From Clostridiaceae bacterium (GTDB lineage: Bacteria > Bacillota > Clostridia > Lachnospirales > Lachnospiraceae), in NCBI GenBank assembly GCA_018378255.1, contig JAGZXV010000162.1, forward strand, positions 1-13,584: a stretch of 13,584 bases of DNA, read 5' to 3'. Shown in pieces: positions 6,920-13,584 of the stretch. The position numbers and the translations under genes are program-made. How positions within the stretch are numbered: the first letter of the stretch is position 1; each line of letters starts with the position of its first letter. Under the pieces are notes generated by a model. That model saw only the letters and a program-made list of their open reading frames with translations. It was not told the DNA's origin and searched no databases.

Positions 6920-7615
6920 ATGAACACAGAAGGAACTGAAAAAATTAATATCATGGTCGTTGATGACATGCCGGAAATCGTGAACTATTTCAAAGAAAAT
7001 TTAAACCGGGAGCCGGACCTTAACGTAGTGGGCACCGCAAATTCGGGCATGGAAGCGGTTTCCGTTGCCGAATCCTGCCATCCGGACGTAATTCTGATGG
7101 ATATTCAGATGGAAACCAATAACTCCGGTATTATTGCAGCAGAAAAAATCCATAAACTGCTCCCTGACGCAAAGATAATCATCGTCACCATACATGAGGA
7201 CGACGAACTGTTATTCTATGCTTACTCAGTCGGAGTCATGGATTATATCATAAAAACAGATTCGATTGACCGGGTGCTGTCTTCGGTGAGAAATGTCTAT
7301 TCCAACGATCTCATGCTGCGGCCGGAAATCGCTAACAAAATACGGGATGAATTCAATTCCCTGCGGATGCAGAACCAGTCCCTCTTATTCGCATTCCACA
7401 TTCTTAGCGAATTGACCAACAGTGAATTTGATGTGCTCAAAGCGGTCTATGAAGGCTGCTCTTATAAACAGATTGCACAGATGAGATATGTGTCCCAGGC
7501 TACCATTAAAAGCCAGGTAAACAGCATATTAAAAAAGTTCTCCAAAAAGAGGATGAGCGATGTTATCGCCATGCTTCATCTGGTGTCATTTGATAATATA
7601 ATTAAGAATTTATAG
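6920..7615 (+). CDS. Response regulator, REC plus LuxR/NarL-type HTH
   Basis: DNA-binding output protein of the two-component system, 231 aa. The receiver domain (about 8-125) has the acidic pair D15-D16, phosphoacceptor D61 (VILMDIQM), T90 and K112, so all key residues are present. The C-terminal helix-turn-helix (about 165-222) reads LTNSEFDVLKAVYEGCSYKQ, then QATIKSQVNSILKKF, a divergent LuxR/GerE type. The usual LTxRE is replaced by LTNSE, and the recognition region has SQATIKSQV where typical members have S..TV..H. AAGGAG at 6905-6910 overlaps the kinase stop, 9 bases before the ATG, so translation is probably coupled to the kinase. Proposed targets are the palindromes at 5235-5264 and 8787-8806. 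Sugar two-component systems in these bacteria are more often YesM/YesN with an AraC-type output, so this pairing is less common. Confidence 0.92.
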   Translation: MNTEGTEKINIMVVDDMPEIVNYFKENLNREPDLNVVGTANSGMEAVSVAESCHPDVILMDIQMETNNSGIIAAEKIHKLLPDAKIIIVTIHEDDELLFYAYSVGVMDYIIKTDSIDRVLSSVRNVYSNDLMLRPEIANKIRDEFNSLRMQNQSLLFAFHILSELTNSEFDVLKAVYEGCSYKQIAQMRYVSQATIKSQVNSILKKFSKKRMSDVIAMLHLVSFDNIIKNL

Positions 7616-7624
7616 TTGTCTTTC

Positions 7625-7678
7625 AAGCGGTTTATAAGCCGCCTTTAGGTTGTCTATAAGCCGCCTTCCAGCGGTCTT
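7625..7678. repeat. Direct and inverted repeat cluster between convergent genes
   Basis: Just past the response-regulator stop, the 13-base direct repeat TATAAGCCGCCTT occurs at 7633-7645 and 7655-7667, and GTTGTCT at 7615-7621 and 7649-7655. The GCGG and CCGC elements at 7627-7630, 7639-7642, 7661-7664 and 7671-7674 can pair into two successive hairpins. The second is followed by TCTTTG. There is no proper T run, so this is at best a weak terminator for the plus-strand operon. Confidence 0.45.
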
Positions 7679-7680
7679 TG

Positions 7681-7710
7681 AGGGGGATTGGTCCGGACGG
7701 ACTTCCCCCT
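7681..7710. terminator. GC-rich two-tier hairpin between convergent genes, possible bidirectional terminator
   Basis: AGGGGGA (7681-7687) pairs with TCCCCCT (7704-7710), and inside it GTCC (7691-7694) pairs with GGAC (7699-7702). The hairpin lies between the ends of the response-regulator and dehydrogenase genes, where a bidirectional transcription barrier would be expected. No T run follows on either strand, so intrinsic termination is not assured. Confidence 0.35.
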
Positions 7711-7765
7711 GCAAAGGCACTGGCGGATCATATGTCCGATATGCCCGTTTTATTTTCTTTAAGTT

Positions 7766-8713
7766 TTATTTTATAACATTTACCGGAGAACCATTCATCC
7801 AGGCTTCCAGATTATCAAGTACAATCTGGGCGCGCAGCTGCATGGATTCATCAGAAGCAAATGCGATATGAGGCGTCAAAATAGTATTTTTTGCATTTAA
7901 AAGAGGCTCAGAAGCGTCCAGAGGCGGTTCTTTATCAAACACATCGATTGCAGCTCCGGCAATTACATCCTGATTCAGCGCGTCAGCCAGTTCTTTAGCC
8001 ACCACTACCGGTCCTCTTGCCAGGTTAATCAAATAAGCGCTCTTCTTCATCTTTTCGAGCTGGGCTTTTCCGATCATTCCACGTGTAGAGTCATTGAGTG
8101 GGCAGTGCAGAACAACAATGTCCGATTCTTCCAATAACTGATCCATGGTAACCTGTGTAATATATTCCGGATAGTCGGAGTGAACGGATTTGCTGCATGC
8201 CAGAATTTCCGCGCCGAAAGCGTGGAACAGTTCGGCGGAACGTTTGCCGATATTTCCAAGACCGATGATACCGATCTTTCTTCCCTTTATCTCACCGCCA
8301 ACTAAACCGGCCTTGGTCTGTCCGTTTCTGCACCTGGTTTCTGTCTGCGGAATCTTTCTCATCAGTCCAACAGCTAATCCTACAGCCAGTTCAGCCACCG
8401 CTTCATTGGAATATCCTGTTGCATTGCTCACATCGATTTTTTTAGCTCTGGCCGCATCCATGGCTACATGATCCACGCCGGTAAATGCGATATCGATAAA
8501 TTTTAAGTTCTCACAGGCATTGATTACCTCAGCCGGCATCGGCATATTAGCCAGGATCATGGCGTCAGCGTCTTTCGCCTGTTCAATTAAAACGGCAGTG
8601 TCCGTTGTTTTTTCATAATCAAAAAACTGGCATCCCTTTGCTTCTAAAGGTTTTTTCAGCTCGTCTAACGCCTGTTTTGATACTCCCAAATCTTCCATTA
8701 TTACAACTTTCAT
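7766..8713 (-). CDS. D-isomer-specific 2-hydroxyacid dehydrogenase, NAD(P)-dependent
   Basis: Cytoplasmic enzyme interconverting a 2-oxoacid and a D-2-hydroxyacid, 315 aa, the normal family length. The Rossmann nucleotide-binding motif GLGNIG is at residues 151-156 (IGIIGLGNIGKRSAELF). The catalytic set is complete: R233 in LINLARGPVV, E262 in IDVFDKEPP, and H282 in LTPHIAFAS. The family is SerA/GyaR-like, but no serine-binding ACT domain is present, so glyoxylate, hydroxypyruvate or another 2-oxoacid is as likely as phosphoglycerate. GGAGG at 8724-8728 lies 10 bases before the ATG. The gene lies 108 bases after the hydrolase on the same strand but seems to have its own promoter carrying a copy of the palindrome found before binding protein 1. 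This points to co-regulation with importer 1 rather than simple membership in the importer 2 operon. Confidence 0.92.
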   Translation of the reverse strand: MKVVIMEDLGVSKQALDELKKPLEAKGCQFFDYEKTTDTAVLIEQAKDADAMILANMPMPAEVINACENLKFIDIAFTGVDHVAMDAARAKKIDVSNATGYSNEAVAELAVGLAVGLMRKIPQTETRCRNGQTKAGLVGGEIKGRKIGIIGLGNIGKRSAELFHAFGAEILACSKSVHSDYPEYITQVTMDQLLEESDIVVLHCPLNDSTRGMIGKAQLEKMKKSAYLINLARGPVVVAKELADALNQDVIAGAAIDVFDKEPPLDASEPLLNAKNTILTPHIAFASDESMQLRAQIVLDNLEAWMNGSPVNVIK

Positions 8714-8758
8714 TTTGACTTTACCTCCATATGTACAGCTATATTATTATATAGGTTT

Positions 8759-8787
8759 AGTATAAAGGATTCTTGTCAGAATGCAAG
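8759..8787 (-). promoter_or_regulatory. Putative promoter of the 2-hydroxyacid dehydrogenase gene
   Basis: TATACT (8764-8759) has only a poor -35 (CTTGCA, 8787-8782) at 17-base spacing, again suggesting dependence on an activator. A second candidate -10, a perfect TATAAT at 8751-8746, lacks a well-spaced -35. The first choice is favoured because it places the palindrome at 8787-8806 22 bases upstream, close to the 23 bases seen at the binding protein 1 promoter. Confidence 0.4.
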
Positions 8788-8806
8788 GTTGAAAAAATTT
8801 ACACCC
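8787..8806. promoter_or_regulatory. Second copy of the palindromic operator core
   Basis: GGTTGAAAAAATTTACACCC on the plus strand matches the core at 5240-5259 in 18 of 20 positions, in the same orientation relative to its gene. It is less symmetrical itself (7 of 10 pairs), and the outer GAAC/GTTC arms are absent. It lies between the end of the hydrolase gene and the dehydrogenase promoter, centred about 44 bases before the expected transcription start. Confidence 0.5.
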
Positions 8807-8821
8807 CTTTTGAACGGCAGG

Positions 8822-10375
8822 TTATTGGGAATGTTTTTTTCTTAATCTGATGGCCATATATTGTTTTGCCGGCAGATTAATTATAAATTTACCTGAAAAT
8901 GTCCCTGCTTTTTCTATGGTCATATCCCAGGTATCAATCACCTCAGCTTCATATTCCGTTTCATCATCGAAGTAAAACTGTCTGAAAGACGGCCTCATAA
9001 AGCTATAATAGAAGAGATAGTATTCATTTGGTGTTTTATCTCCAAAACGTCTCTCCGGCACTGCACAAACTTCATCCGTATTGCAGCCGTCGCAGTACAT
9101 GAGATATCCCGAACCCGGTGTCTCTTTCATGATGTCCAGCAGAAAACCAAAGCGCTTATGGCTCTCACCATGTAAAACCCCTCCATGGGACCACCAAAGG
9201 ATATCATCATCACTCAGATAGGTCTCACCATGCTGGGGATAACCTCCGCGGCAGGCGCCTTCCCAAAATCTCCTGAGCATTTCCTCGCCTGTTATGTTTC
9301 CCCAACCTCTCTGTATATTTCCTTCATATACAATTTCATCAAGCACAACCGGCTTTTCATAGCGTTTACGCCAGTCGTTTGTCAGTTCCGAACTTCGGTA
9401 CAGCTCCACTCGCTGAATGCTGCAGTGAGTGATCCATGGGCGGGTATAATCATAGAAGATTTTGCAGTTATGGATGGAGCGAAGATGGTTGTACGGATCC
9501 TTTTCACAGATAATTGACGCATAACGTTCCCAATCCGCCAGGGTTTTGTGCTTCATCAGATCATACTCATTGGCAAGAGACCACCAGACATTCCTGTATG
9601 CCGCAAATCTGGCAATTACATAATTCCAGTACAGGTCATCCGCTTCTTTCGGCATCTGCGCAAATCCCCATCTGTCATAAGGATGCATGACTATGATATC
9701 CGCTTCGATACCCAGATCCATCAAGGCGCAGATACATTTTTCAATATGGCGGAAATGTTCCGGATTAAATCTGGTAAAATCCCAGTTGTTTCCCTCTGTT
9801 TTATCCGTATAGTCTGAGAAATTATCTTTGGTAAGCACACTGGAATCCATAGGGGTCCCTTCATAGGGGTATGATCTCGGTTCTCCCAGGTTAAAGAGGT
9901 AGTGTTTCGGCATAATACAGAAACGAATTTTATTAAATGCGCTGCTTTTTAATGTTTCCAACGTCTTCTGAATCAATTCGTCCGACTGAAGATTCCATAC
10001 ATAACAGGTGGTTCCCATAGGATAATACGGGGTCGTATCTTCATAGGCAAAATGATACTTATTGGCAACGCGGACCGGTCCATGGTTTTCCGGCCCCGGA
10101 GCGGTTACGAAAAACTCTCCTTCCTCCTTTTCTTCCGAAAAACTGGTTTCAATGCAAAATCTGTACGCTCCTTCAAAAGACGGCATAAAGCGGACTTTAT
10201 AGATCCCGTCCCCATCGTAGAATCCATCCGCCTTTACTGTTTCATTTTTGCCGGTAAAGGTTCCTATGATCTGATGATCGGTAAAAGGATTGCCGCTTTC
10301 CGGCCCCTTGCAGGATACCTCCAGCATTCCCCAGCGTTCCATCGACTTCTGATAACTTAACAGTTCCATATCCAT
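8822..10375 (-). CDS. Cytoplasmic DUF5060 / TIM-barrel glycoside hydrolase-like protein
   Basis: Predicted glycosidase of 517 aa. Residues about 8-95 look like a DUF5060 beta-sandwich (ERWGMLEVSCKGPESGNPF, ending in FEGAYRF). A TIM-barrel region of the DUF4038-like type follows (about 105-420), then a C-terminal beta domain resembling DUF5605 (about 425-512). Candidate catalytic acids in clan GH-A style are E270 (WWSLANEYD) and E347 (PVVLDEIVYEG). No signal peptide is present, so it should act inside the cell on an imported oligosaccharide or glycoside. Relatives with DUF4038 include apiosidases, but this protein's specificity cannot be assigned. It begins 24 bases after the MalG-type permease stop. 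GAGAGG touches ATG 10375 and is 7 bases before the ATG at 10369, so the true start may be two codons later. It probably belongs to the importer 2 operon. Confidence 0.83.
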   Translation of the reverse strand: MDMELLSYQKSMERWGMLEVSCKGPESGNPFTDHQIIGTFTGKNETVKADGFYDGDGIYKVRFMPSFEGAYRFCIETSFSEEKEEGEFFVTAPGPENHGPVRVANKYHFAYEDTTPYYPMGTTCYVWNLQSDELIQKTLETLKSSAFNKIRFCIMPKHYLFNLGEPRSYPYEGTPMDSSVLTKDNFSDYTDKTEGNNWDFTRFNPEHFRHIEKCICALMDLGIEADIIVMHPYDRWGFAQMPKEADDLYWNYVIARFAAYRNVWWSLANEYDLMKHKTLADWERYASIICEKDPYNHLRSIHNCKIFYDYTRPWITHCSIQRVELYRSSELTNDWRKRYEKPVVLDEIVYEGNIQRGWGNITGEEMLRRFWEGACRGGYPQHGETYLSDDDILWWSHGGVLHGESHKRFGFLLDIMKETPGSGYLMYCDGCNTDEVCAVPERRFGDKTPNEYYLFYYSFMRPSFRQFYFDDETEYEAEVIDTWDMTIEKAGTFSGKFIINLPAKQYMAIRLRKKHSQ

Positions 10376-10399
10376 ACCTCTCTTCTTTTTTTCTTTTTA

Positions 10400-11239
10400 T
10401 TAACCTTTTACTGCGCCTCCGATTCCTTCTACAAAATATCTCTGGAAGAACAGATAAACAAGCAGCACCGGTACGACTGAGATCAGCACGCCCGCACATA
10501 AATATCCATAATCGGTTCCATGTTCCCCTACAAATGTCATTATACCGGTAGGAACCGTCTTTTTTGTATTGTCATTAATGATGACACTGGCCAGCAAGTA
10601 TTCATTCCAGGTGGAAAGGAAATCCATGATTACCAATGTGGCCACTGCCGGCTTGGAGACAGGCAGAATAACTCTTGTAAACAACTGCCATTTATTGCAG
10701 CCGTCGATATAGGCCGCCTCATCTAATTCTTTTGGTATTCCAATAAAAAAACCTCTTAAAATTAAAATGCCAAACGATATACCAAATCCCACATATACAT
10801 AAAACAATCCGAAATAAGTATTTAACAGCTTCAGCTTGCTGAAAATCACATTGATAGGCACAAGCGCCGTCTGCATAGGAAGCATCATTCCAATAAGAAA
10901 GAAAACAAAAATCCCTGTCCGGTGTTTGATATTCAGCCGGGTGAGGGCAAAGGCTGCGAGGGCCTCTATAAAAATTCCAAGCGGAACTTTCATGCATGAT
11001 ATCACCAGGTCATTTTTCATATACATAAACAGCCGTCCCTGACTGACTGCCTTGGAAAAGTTACTCCAGCAAATCTTTTCCGGAACGCTGAACAGGCTTG
11101 CTCCGCCGTAAAACTCCGCCCTGCTCTTGATCGCAGTGGCTACCAGCGTAAAAATCGGCACAACCCAGATAACTGCCAAAACGCCCAGCACCGCATACAA
11201 CATTATTTTTTTCGAATACTTCTGAATCTTTTCTGTCAT
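10400..11239 (-). CDS. Carbohydrate ABC transporter permease, MalG type (importer 2)
   Basis: Membrane subunit of the second sugar importer, about 279 aa with six predicted hydrophobic segments, the first at about 12-34 (IMLYAVLGVLAVIWVVPIF). The ATPase-docking EAA loop is at about 171-197 (ELDEAAYIDGCN, then ILPVSKP), a good match to consensus, and the protein ends in GGAVKG as its counterpart in importer 1 does. The frame also opens at a TTG at 11263 that overlaps the upstream stop as TTGA. I prefer the ATG at 11239 because no ribosome binding site precedes the TTG, while AAGGGGTGG and AGGA precede the ATG. The evidence is not strong, and a coupled TTG start remains possible. Its neighbours are the MalF-type permease upstream and the hydrolase downstream. 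Confidence 0.92.
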   Translation of the reverse strand: MTEKIQKYSKKIMLYAVLGVLAVIWVVPIFTLVATAIKSRAEFYGGASLFSVPEKICWSNFSKAVSQGRLFMYMKNDLVISCMKVPLGIFIEALAAFALTRLNIKHRTGIFVFFLIGMMLPMQTALVPINVIFSKLKLLNTYFGLFYVYVGFGISFGILILRGFFIGIPKELDEAAYIDGCNKWQLFTRVILPVSKPAVATLVIMDFLSTWNEYLLASVIINDNTKKTVPTGIMTFVGEHGTDYGYLCAGVLISVVPVLLVYLFFQRYFVEGIGGAVKG

Positions 11240-11259
11240 TCCTGCATCCACCCCTTCCG

Positions 11260-12141
11260 TCAATTTTCTTTCGCCGTAAAGGATACATACGGAACGATCA
11301 CAACCAGCATCATAAGCAACATTGTACAGGCCACCGCAGTGCCGTATCCCACATTATTATACTGGAAAACTTGGGAGTACATATAGGTGGACATCATCTG
11401 AGTGGCGTTGTTCGGCCCTCCACCTGTCAGTCCCTGCACAACATCATAAACTTTCATTGCCGCCACGGTCAGTGTGGCTATCACAACAACAAATGTATTT
11501 TTTAACAGAGGCAGTGTTATATAGAAAAATTTTTTAACACTCCCGGCCCCGTCAATTGTAGCCGCTTCCAATATCTCAGAAGGAATCCCCTGCAGGCCTG
11601 CCAAAAACAAAATCATGGGCTGCCCCACCGCTTGCCAGAGAGAGGCTGCGAAAACAGCATACAAGCTCACCTTGGGATTTGAAATCCAGCTTTGGGAAAA
11701 GGATATGTCAAGCGCTTTAAAGAATTGATTAATAAACCCAATATTAGGATTATAAATCCATCTCCAGATCAATGCTACAGCAATAGGAGAAACAACGCAT
11801 GGAAAATAAAATAATCCTCTGAAGAAAGTGCGTCCCCTGAAACTCTGATTCAGCAAAAGAGCAAATATAAGCGCCGCTGTCATTGTAATAAACAGGGTCA
11901 TCACAATCCAGGTCAGGTTATTAATGATTGAAATTTTAAAAATCTGGTCTTTGGCAAATAGGTTAATATAATTATGTAAACCGACAAATGTTTTTTCACC
12001 GATTCCGTTCCACTTAAACAGACTGATAAAAAAAGAATATATTACAGGAATTACAATGACCGACAAATAAATAACCATAGCCGGTACCAGGAATAAATAT
12101 GCGCTTATGTCATGTTTGACAAATTTGTTCTTTCTCTTCAC
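11260..12141 (-). CDS. Sugar ABC transporter permease, MalF/UgpA type (importer 2)
   Basis: Partner permease of importer 2, 293 aa. The first membrane segment is at about 13-38 (AYLFLVPAMVIYLSVIVIPV) and the EAA loop at about 190-213 (ILEAATIDGAG, then FFYITLPLLKN). It starts with GTG, preceded by AGAGGTGGAG, which gives an acceptable but close ribosome binding site. Upstream is the hairpin at 12179-12203 that separates it from the binding-protein gene. No good promoter is visible in the 68-base gap, so it probably depends on readthrough of that hairpin. It is close in type to the permease at 1246-2157 but clearly different in sequence, so the two importers are not a recent duplication. Confidence 0.93.
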   Translation of the reverse strand: MKRKNKFVKHDISAYLFLVPAMVIYLSVIVIPVIYSFFISLFKWNGIGEKTFVGLHNYINLFAKDQIFKISIINNLTWIVMTLFITMTAALIFALLLNQSFRGRTFFRGLFYFPCVVSPIAVALIWRWIYNPNIGFINQFFKALDISFSQSWISNPKVSLYAVFAASLWQAVGQPMILFLAGLQGIPSEILEAATIDGAGSVKKFFYITLPLLKNTFVVVIATLTVAAMKVYDVVQGLTGGGPNNATQMMSTYMYSQVFQYNNVGYGTAVACTMLLMMLVVIVPYVSFTAKEN

Positions 12142-12178
12142 GGCTCCACCTCTGTCTTCGAATCAATTCTTATGTTTC

Positions 12179-12203
12179 AAAAGGCGGGCCGGACTGCCCG
12201 CCT
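12179..12203 (-). terminator. Hairpin terminator/attenuator between binding protein 2 and its permeases
   Basis: A perfect 8-bp GC-rich stem (AGGCGGGC at 12182-12189 with GCCCGCCT at 12196-12203) and 6-base loop is followed on the minus strand by a run of four T residues. It lies 6 bases after the stop of the binding-protein gene. As the permease genes have no visible promoter, it most likely terminates only part of the transcripts, so that binding protein exceeds permease. Confidence 0.8.
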
Positions 12204-12209
12204 AATCAA

Positions 12210-13541
12210 TTATTTATTTTTATAATTTTCAATTGCTTCCTGTAAGTTTTTCGCCGCATCCTGAGGTGTCATCTGTCCGTTTGCAATCGCATCCTGTGCA
12301 TTAAACAATACATCGGCAACTTCTGTTGGGAAAGCCTGGTCAGTAATCAGGAACACTCCGTTTTCCTTCGATGTATCCATTAAAACAGGAACATTAGGCT
12401 GGCTGTCCACCAGTTTGGCGTCCAAAAGGGCAAGCGGCAGGCTGAAGCCTTCAGAATATTTTTCAACGTTTTCCTGAGAATGGAAGAAATCCATGAATTC
12501 AATACAGGCTTCCAGTTCTTCTTCTGTATTTTCCACATTAAATTGGGTCATTTCCACAAATGCGGACATACGGTTTGTACCGCCGCTCGGGAAGGCGAAT
12601 ACTCCATAATCTGCCGGATTTTGTTCATTTCTGATAATCTGTGCATCATACCACGGCCCCTGAACATCCATTGCACACTGTCCTGTTGCGAGGGCAATCA
12701 AAGTATCATTAGGGTCCTGTGTCATAAACCCTTCCGGGAAATACCCCTTTTCGCAGAATTCCTGATATTTCTCAAATGCTTTTACAACCGCTTCATTGTC
12801 CACACTCTCTTCAAAGGTGTTCATCTTATCATGAAGTTCTGCGCCTGCATAATGTTCAAACAGAAGTTCCACAAAACGCATGGTATGCCATCCGTTTAAG
12901 CCGCCTGTAGATATTGGTGTTATGCCATTTTCCTTCAGCACTGCACAAACCTGTTCAAATTCTTCAAACGTAGACGGAACTTCCAGCCCTAGTTTCTCAA
13001 AAATATCCTTTTTATAATAGATGCCTACTACTTTATAACTATTGGGGTATCCGCAGAGCTGGCCACCTAAAGTAGTCAGTTTTAATGAGTTTTCAGAAAA
13101 CTTTTCATTCCAGTTATTCTTCTCAGCATACTCAGTCAGATCATATGTCAGGCCGTTTTCAGCATAAAAACCGCCCAGGCTGCCGCCCCAGTTAAACCAC
13201 ATGTTGGGCAGTGTCTTTGAGGAAGCAGCTACCTTACATGCATCTTTCATACCGTCGGTGCTATAGATAGAAAGGACGATTTTCACATCATCATGTGTAT
13301 TATTCCACTCTTCAACAATCGGCTCTGCCGCCGCTTTTCTGCTTTCCAAAGTCCAGTATGTAAGCTCCATGGCCTTGCCGGCGGATTTTGCCGCGCTGGT
13401 CTCTGATGCCGTTGCTGCTTGGGTACTTCCTGATGCTGCAGTGCTTTCTTTTGTCTCTGCCTTACCGCCGCATCCTGCTAACGCCATTGCCGCGGTCATC
13501 ATACATGCCATTGTCATCGCTGCTGCTCTTTTTAATCTCAT
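12210..13541 (-). CDS. Sugar ABC transporter solute-binding lipoprotein (importer 2)
   Basis: Extracellular binding lipoprotein of family 1, about 443 aa. The signal peptide has a basic start (MRLKR), a methionine/alanine-rich core and the lipobox LAGC with Cys at residue 24, followed by a Ser/Thr/Ala-rich linker. The mature part begins MELTYWTLESRKAA and contains SKTLPNMWFNWGGSLGGFYAENG, then GGQLCGYPNSYKVVGIYYKKDIFEKLGL and ENGITPISTGG. These are typical of the raffinose/melibiose/multiple-sugar subgroup, though a substrate cannot be assigned. The frame continues to 13577, but AGGAGG at 13550-13555 lies 8 bases before ATG 13541 and that start gives a normal signal peptide. It is the first visible gene of the importer 2 operon; its promoter lies beyond the window edge. 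Confidence 0.94.
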   Translation of the reverse strand: MRLKRAAAMTMACMMTAAMALAGCGGKAETKESTAASGSTQAATASETSAAKSAGKAMELTYWTLESRKAAAEPIVEEWNNTHDDVKIVLSIYSTDGMKDACKVAASSKTLPNMWFNWGGSLGGFYAENGLTYDLTEYAEKNNWNEKFSENSLKLTTLGGQLCGYPNSYKVVGIYYKKDIFEKLGLEVPSTFEEFEQVCAVLKENGITPISTGGLNGWHTMRFVELLFEHYAGAELHDKMNTFEESVDNEAVVKAFEKYQEFCEKGYFPEGFMTQDPNDTLIALATGQCAMDVQGPWYDAQIIRNEQNPADYGVFAFPSGGTNRMSAFVEMTQFNVENTEEELEACIEFMDFFHSQENVEKYSEGFSLPLALLDAKLVDSQPNVPVLMDTSKENGVFLITDQAFPTEVADVLFNAQDAIANGQMTPQDAAKNLQEAIENYKNK

Positions 13542-13549
13542 AATCTGTT

Positions 13550-13555
13550 CCTCCT
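13550..13555 (-). promoter_or_regulatory. Ribosome binding site fixing the start of binding protein 2
   Basis: A perfect AGGAGG lies 8 bases before ATG 13541. It excludes the longer reading from 13577, which would put 12 mostly charged or polar residues ahead of the signal peptide and place this site inside the coding region. Confidence 0.85.
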
Positions 13556-13584
13556 GTTTTTTTATATATTCTTTCATTGCATTA

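Noticed and set aside
12780..12794. A 14 of 15 match to the right half of the palindrome (TTTTACAACCG then CTTC)
   Set aside because: It lies within the coding sequence of binding protein 2, has no matching left arm and is not near a promoter; probably chance.
366..13541. The two importers as a tandem duplication
   Set aside because: Corresponding permeases and binding proteins share only family-level motifs and clearly differ in sequence, and the enzyme genes beside them differ.
1..13584. CRISPR arrays, tRNA or rRNA genes, insertion sequences, attachment sites
   Set aside because: No regularly spaced repeats, cloverleaf structures, transposase or integrase motifs, or terminal inverted repeats were seen.

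Overview
The window looks like a carbohydrate-uptake and catabolism locus from a low-to-moderate GC Gram-positive anaerobe, most likely a clostridial gut or soil bacterium of the Lachnospiraceae type. This rests on the strong AGGAGG-type ribosome binding sites, two lipoprotein binding proteins ending their signal peptides in LSGC or LAGC followed by GGK, CUT1 sugar ABC systems without a dedicated ATPase, and a divergently placed two-component system. No gene fixes the genus or species.

Layout from right to left, minus strand: a solute-binding lipoprotein (12210-13541), a strong hairpin terminator or attenuator (12179-12203), a MalF-type permease (11260-12141), a MalG-type permease (10400-11239), a cytoplasmic DUF5060-type glycoside hydrolase (8822-10375), then, after a 108-base gap with its own apparent promoter, a D-2-hydroxyacid dehydrogenase (7766-8713). 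In the middle, plus strand: a sensor kinase with about eight membrane segments (5353-6906) and a NarL/LuxR-type response regulator (6920-7615), convergent with the dehydrogenase. On the left, minus strand and divergent from the kinase: a second solute-binding lipoprotein (3732-5159), a hairpin (3680-3722), an FAD-dependent oxidoreductase (2221-3579), a MalF-type permease (1246-2157), a MalG-type permease (366-1235), and a clean intrinsic terminator (255-286). Bases 1-254 hold no convincing gene.

How it may work: two separate sugar or glycoside importers, each a binding protein plus two permeases and presumably sharing an ATPase encoded elsewhere, bring substrates in. The hydrolase without signal peptide would cleave an imported oligosaccharide or glycoside in the cytoplasm, and the two oxidoreductases would act on the products. 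The substrates cannot be read from the sequence.

The most notable observation is a near-perfect 30-base palindrome (5235-5264) in the divergent region between kinase and binding protein. Its 20-base core recurs with 18 of 20 identities in front of the hydroxyacid dehydrogenase (8787-8806), in the same orientation and at nearly the same distance from a -10 element. I infer that this is the operator of the adjacent response regulator, joining the left-hand importer/FAD operon and the dehydrogenase into one regulon.
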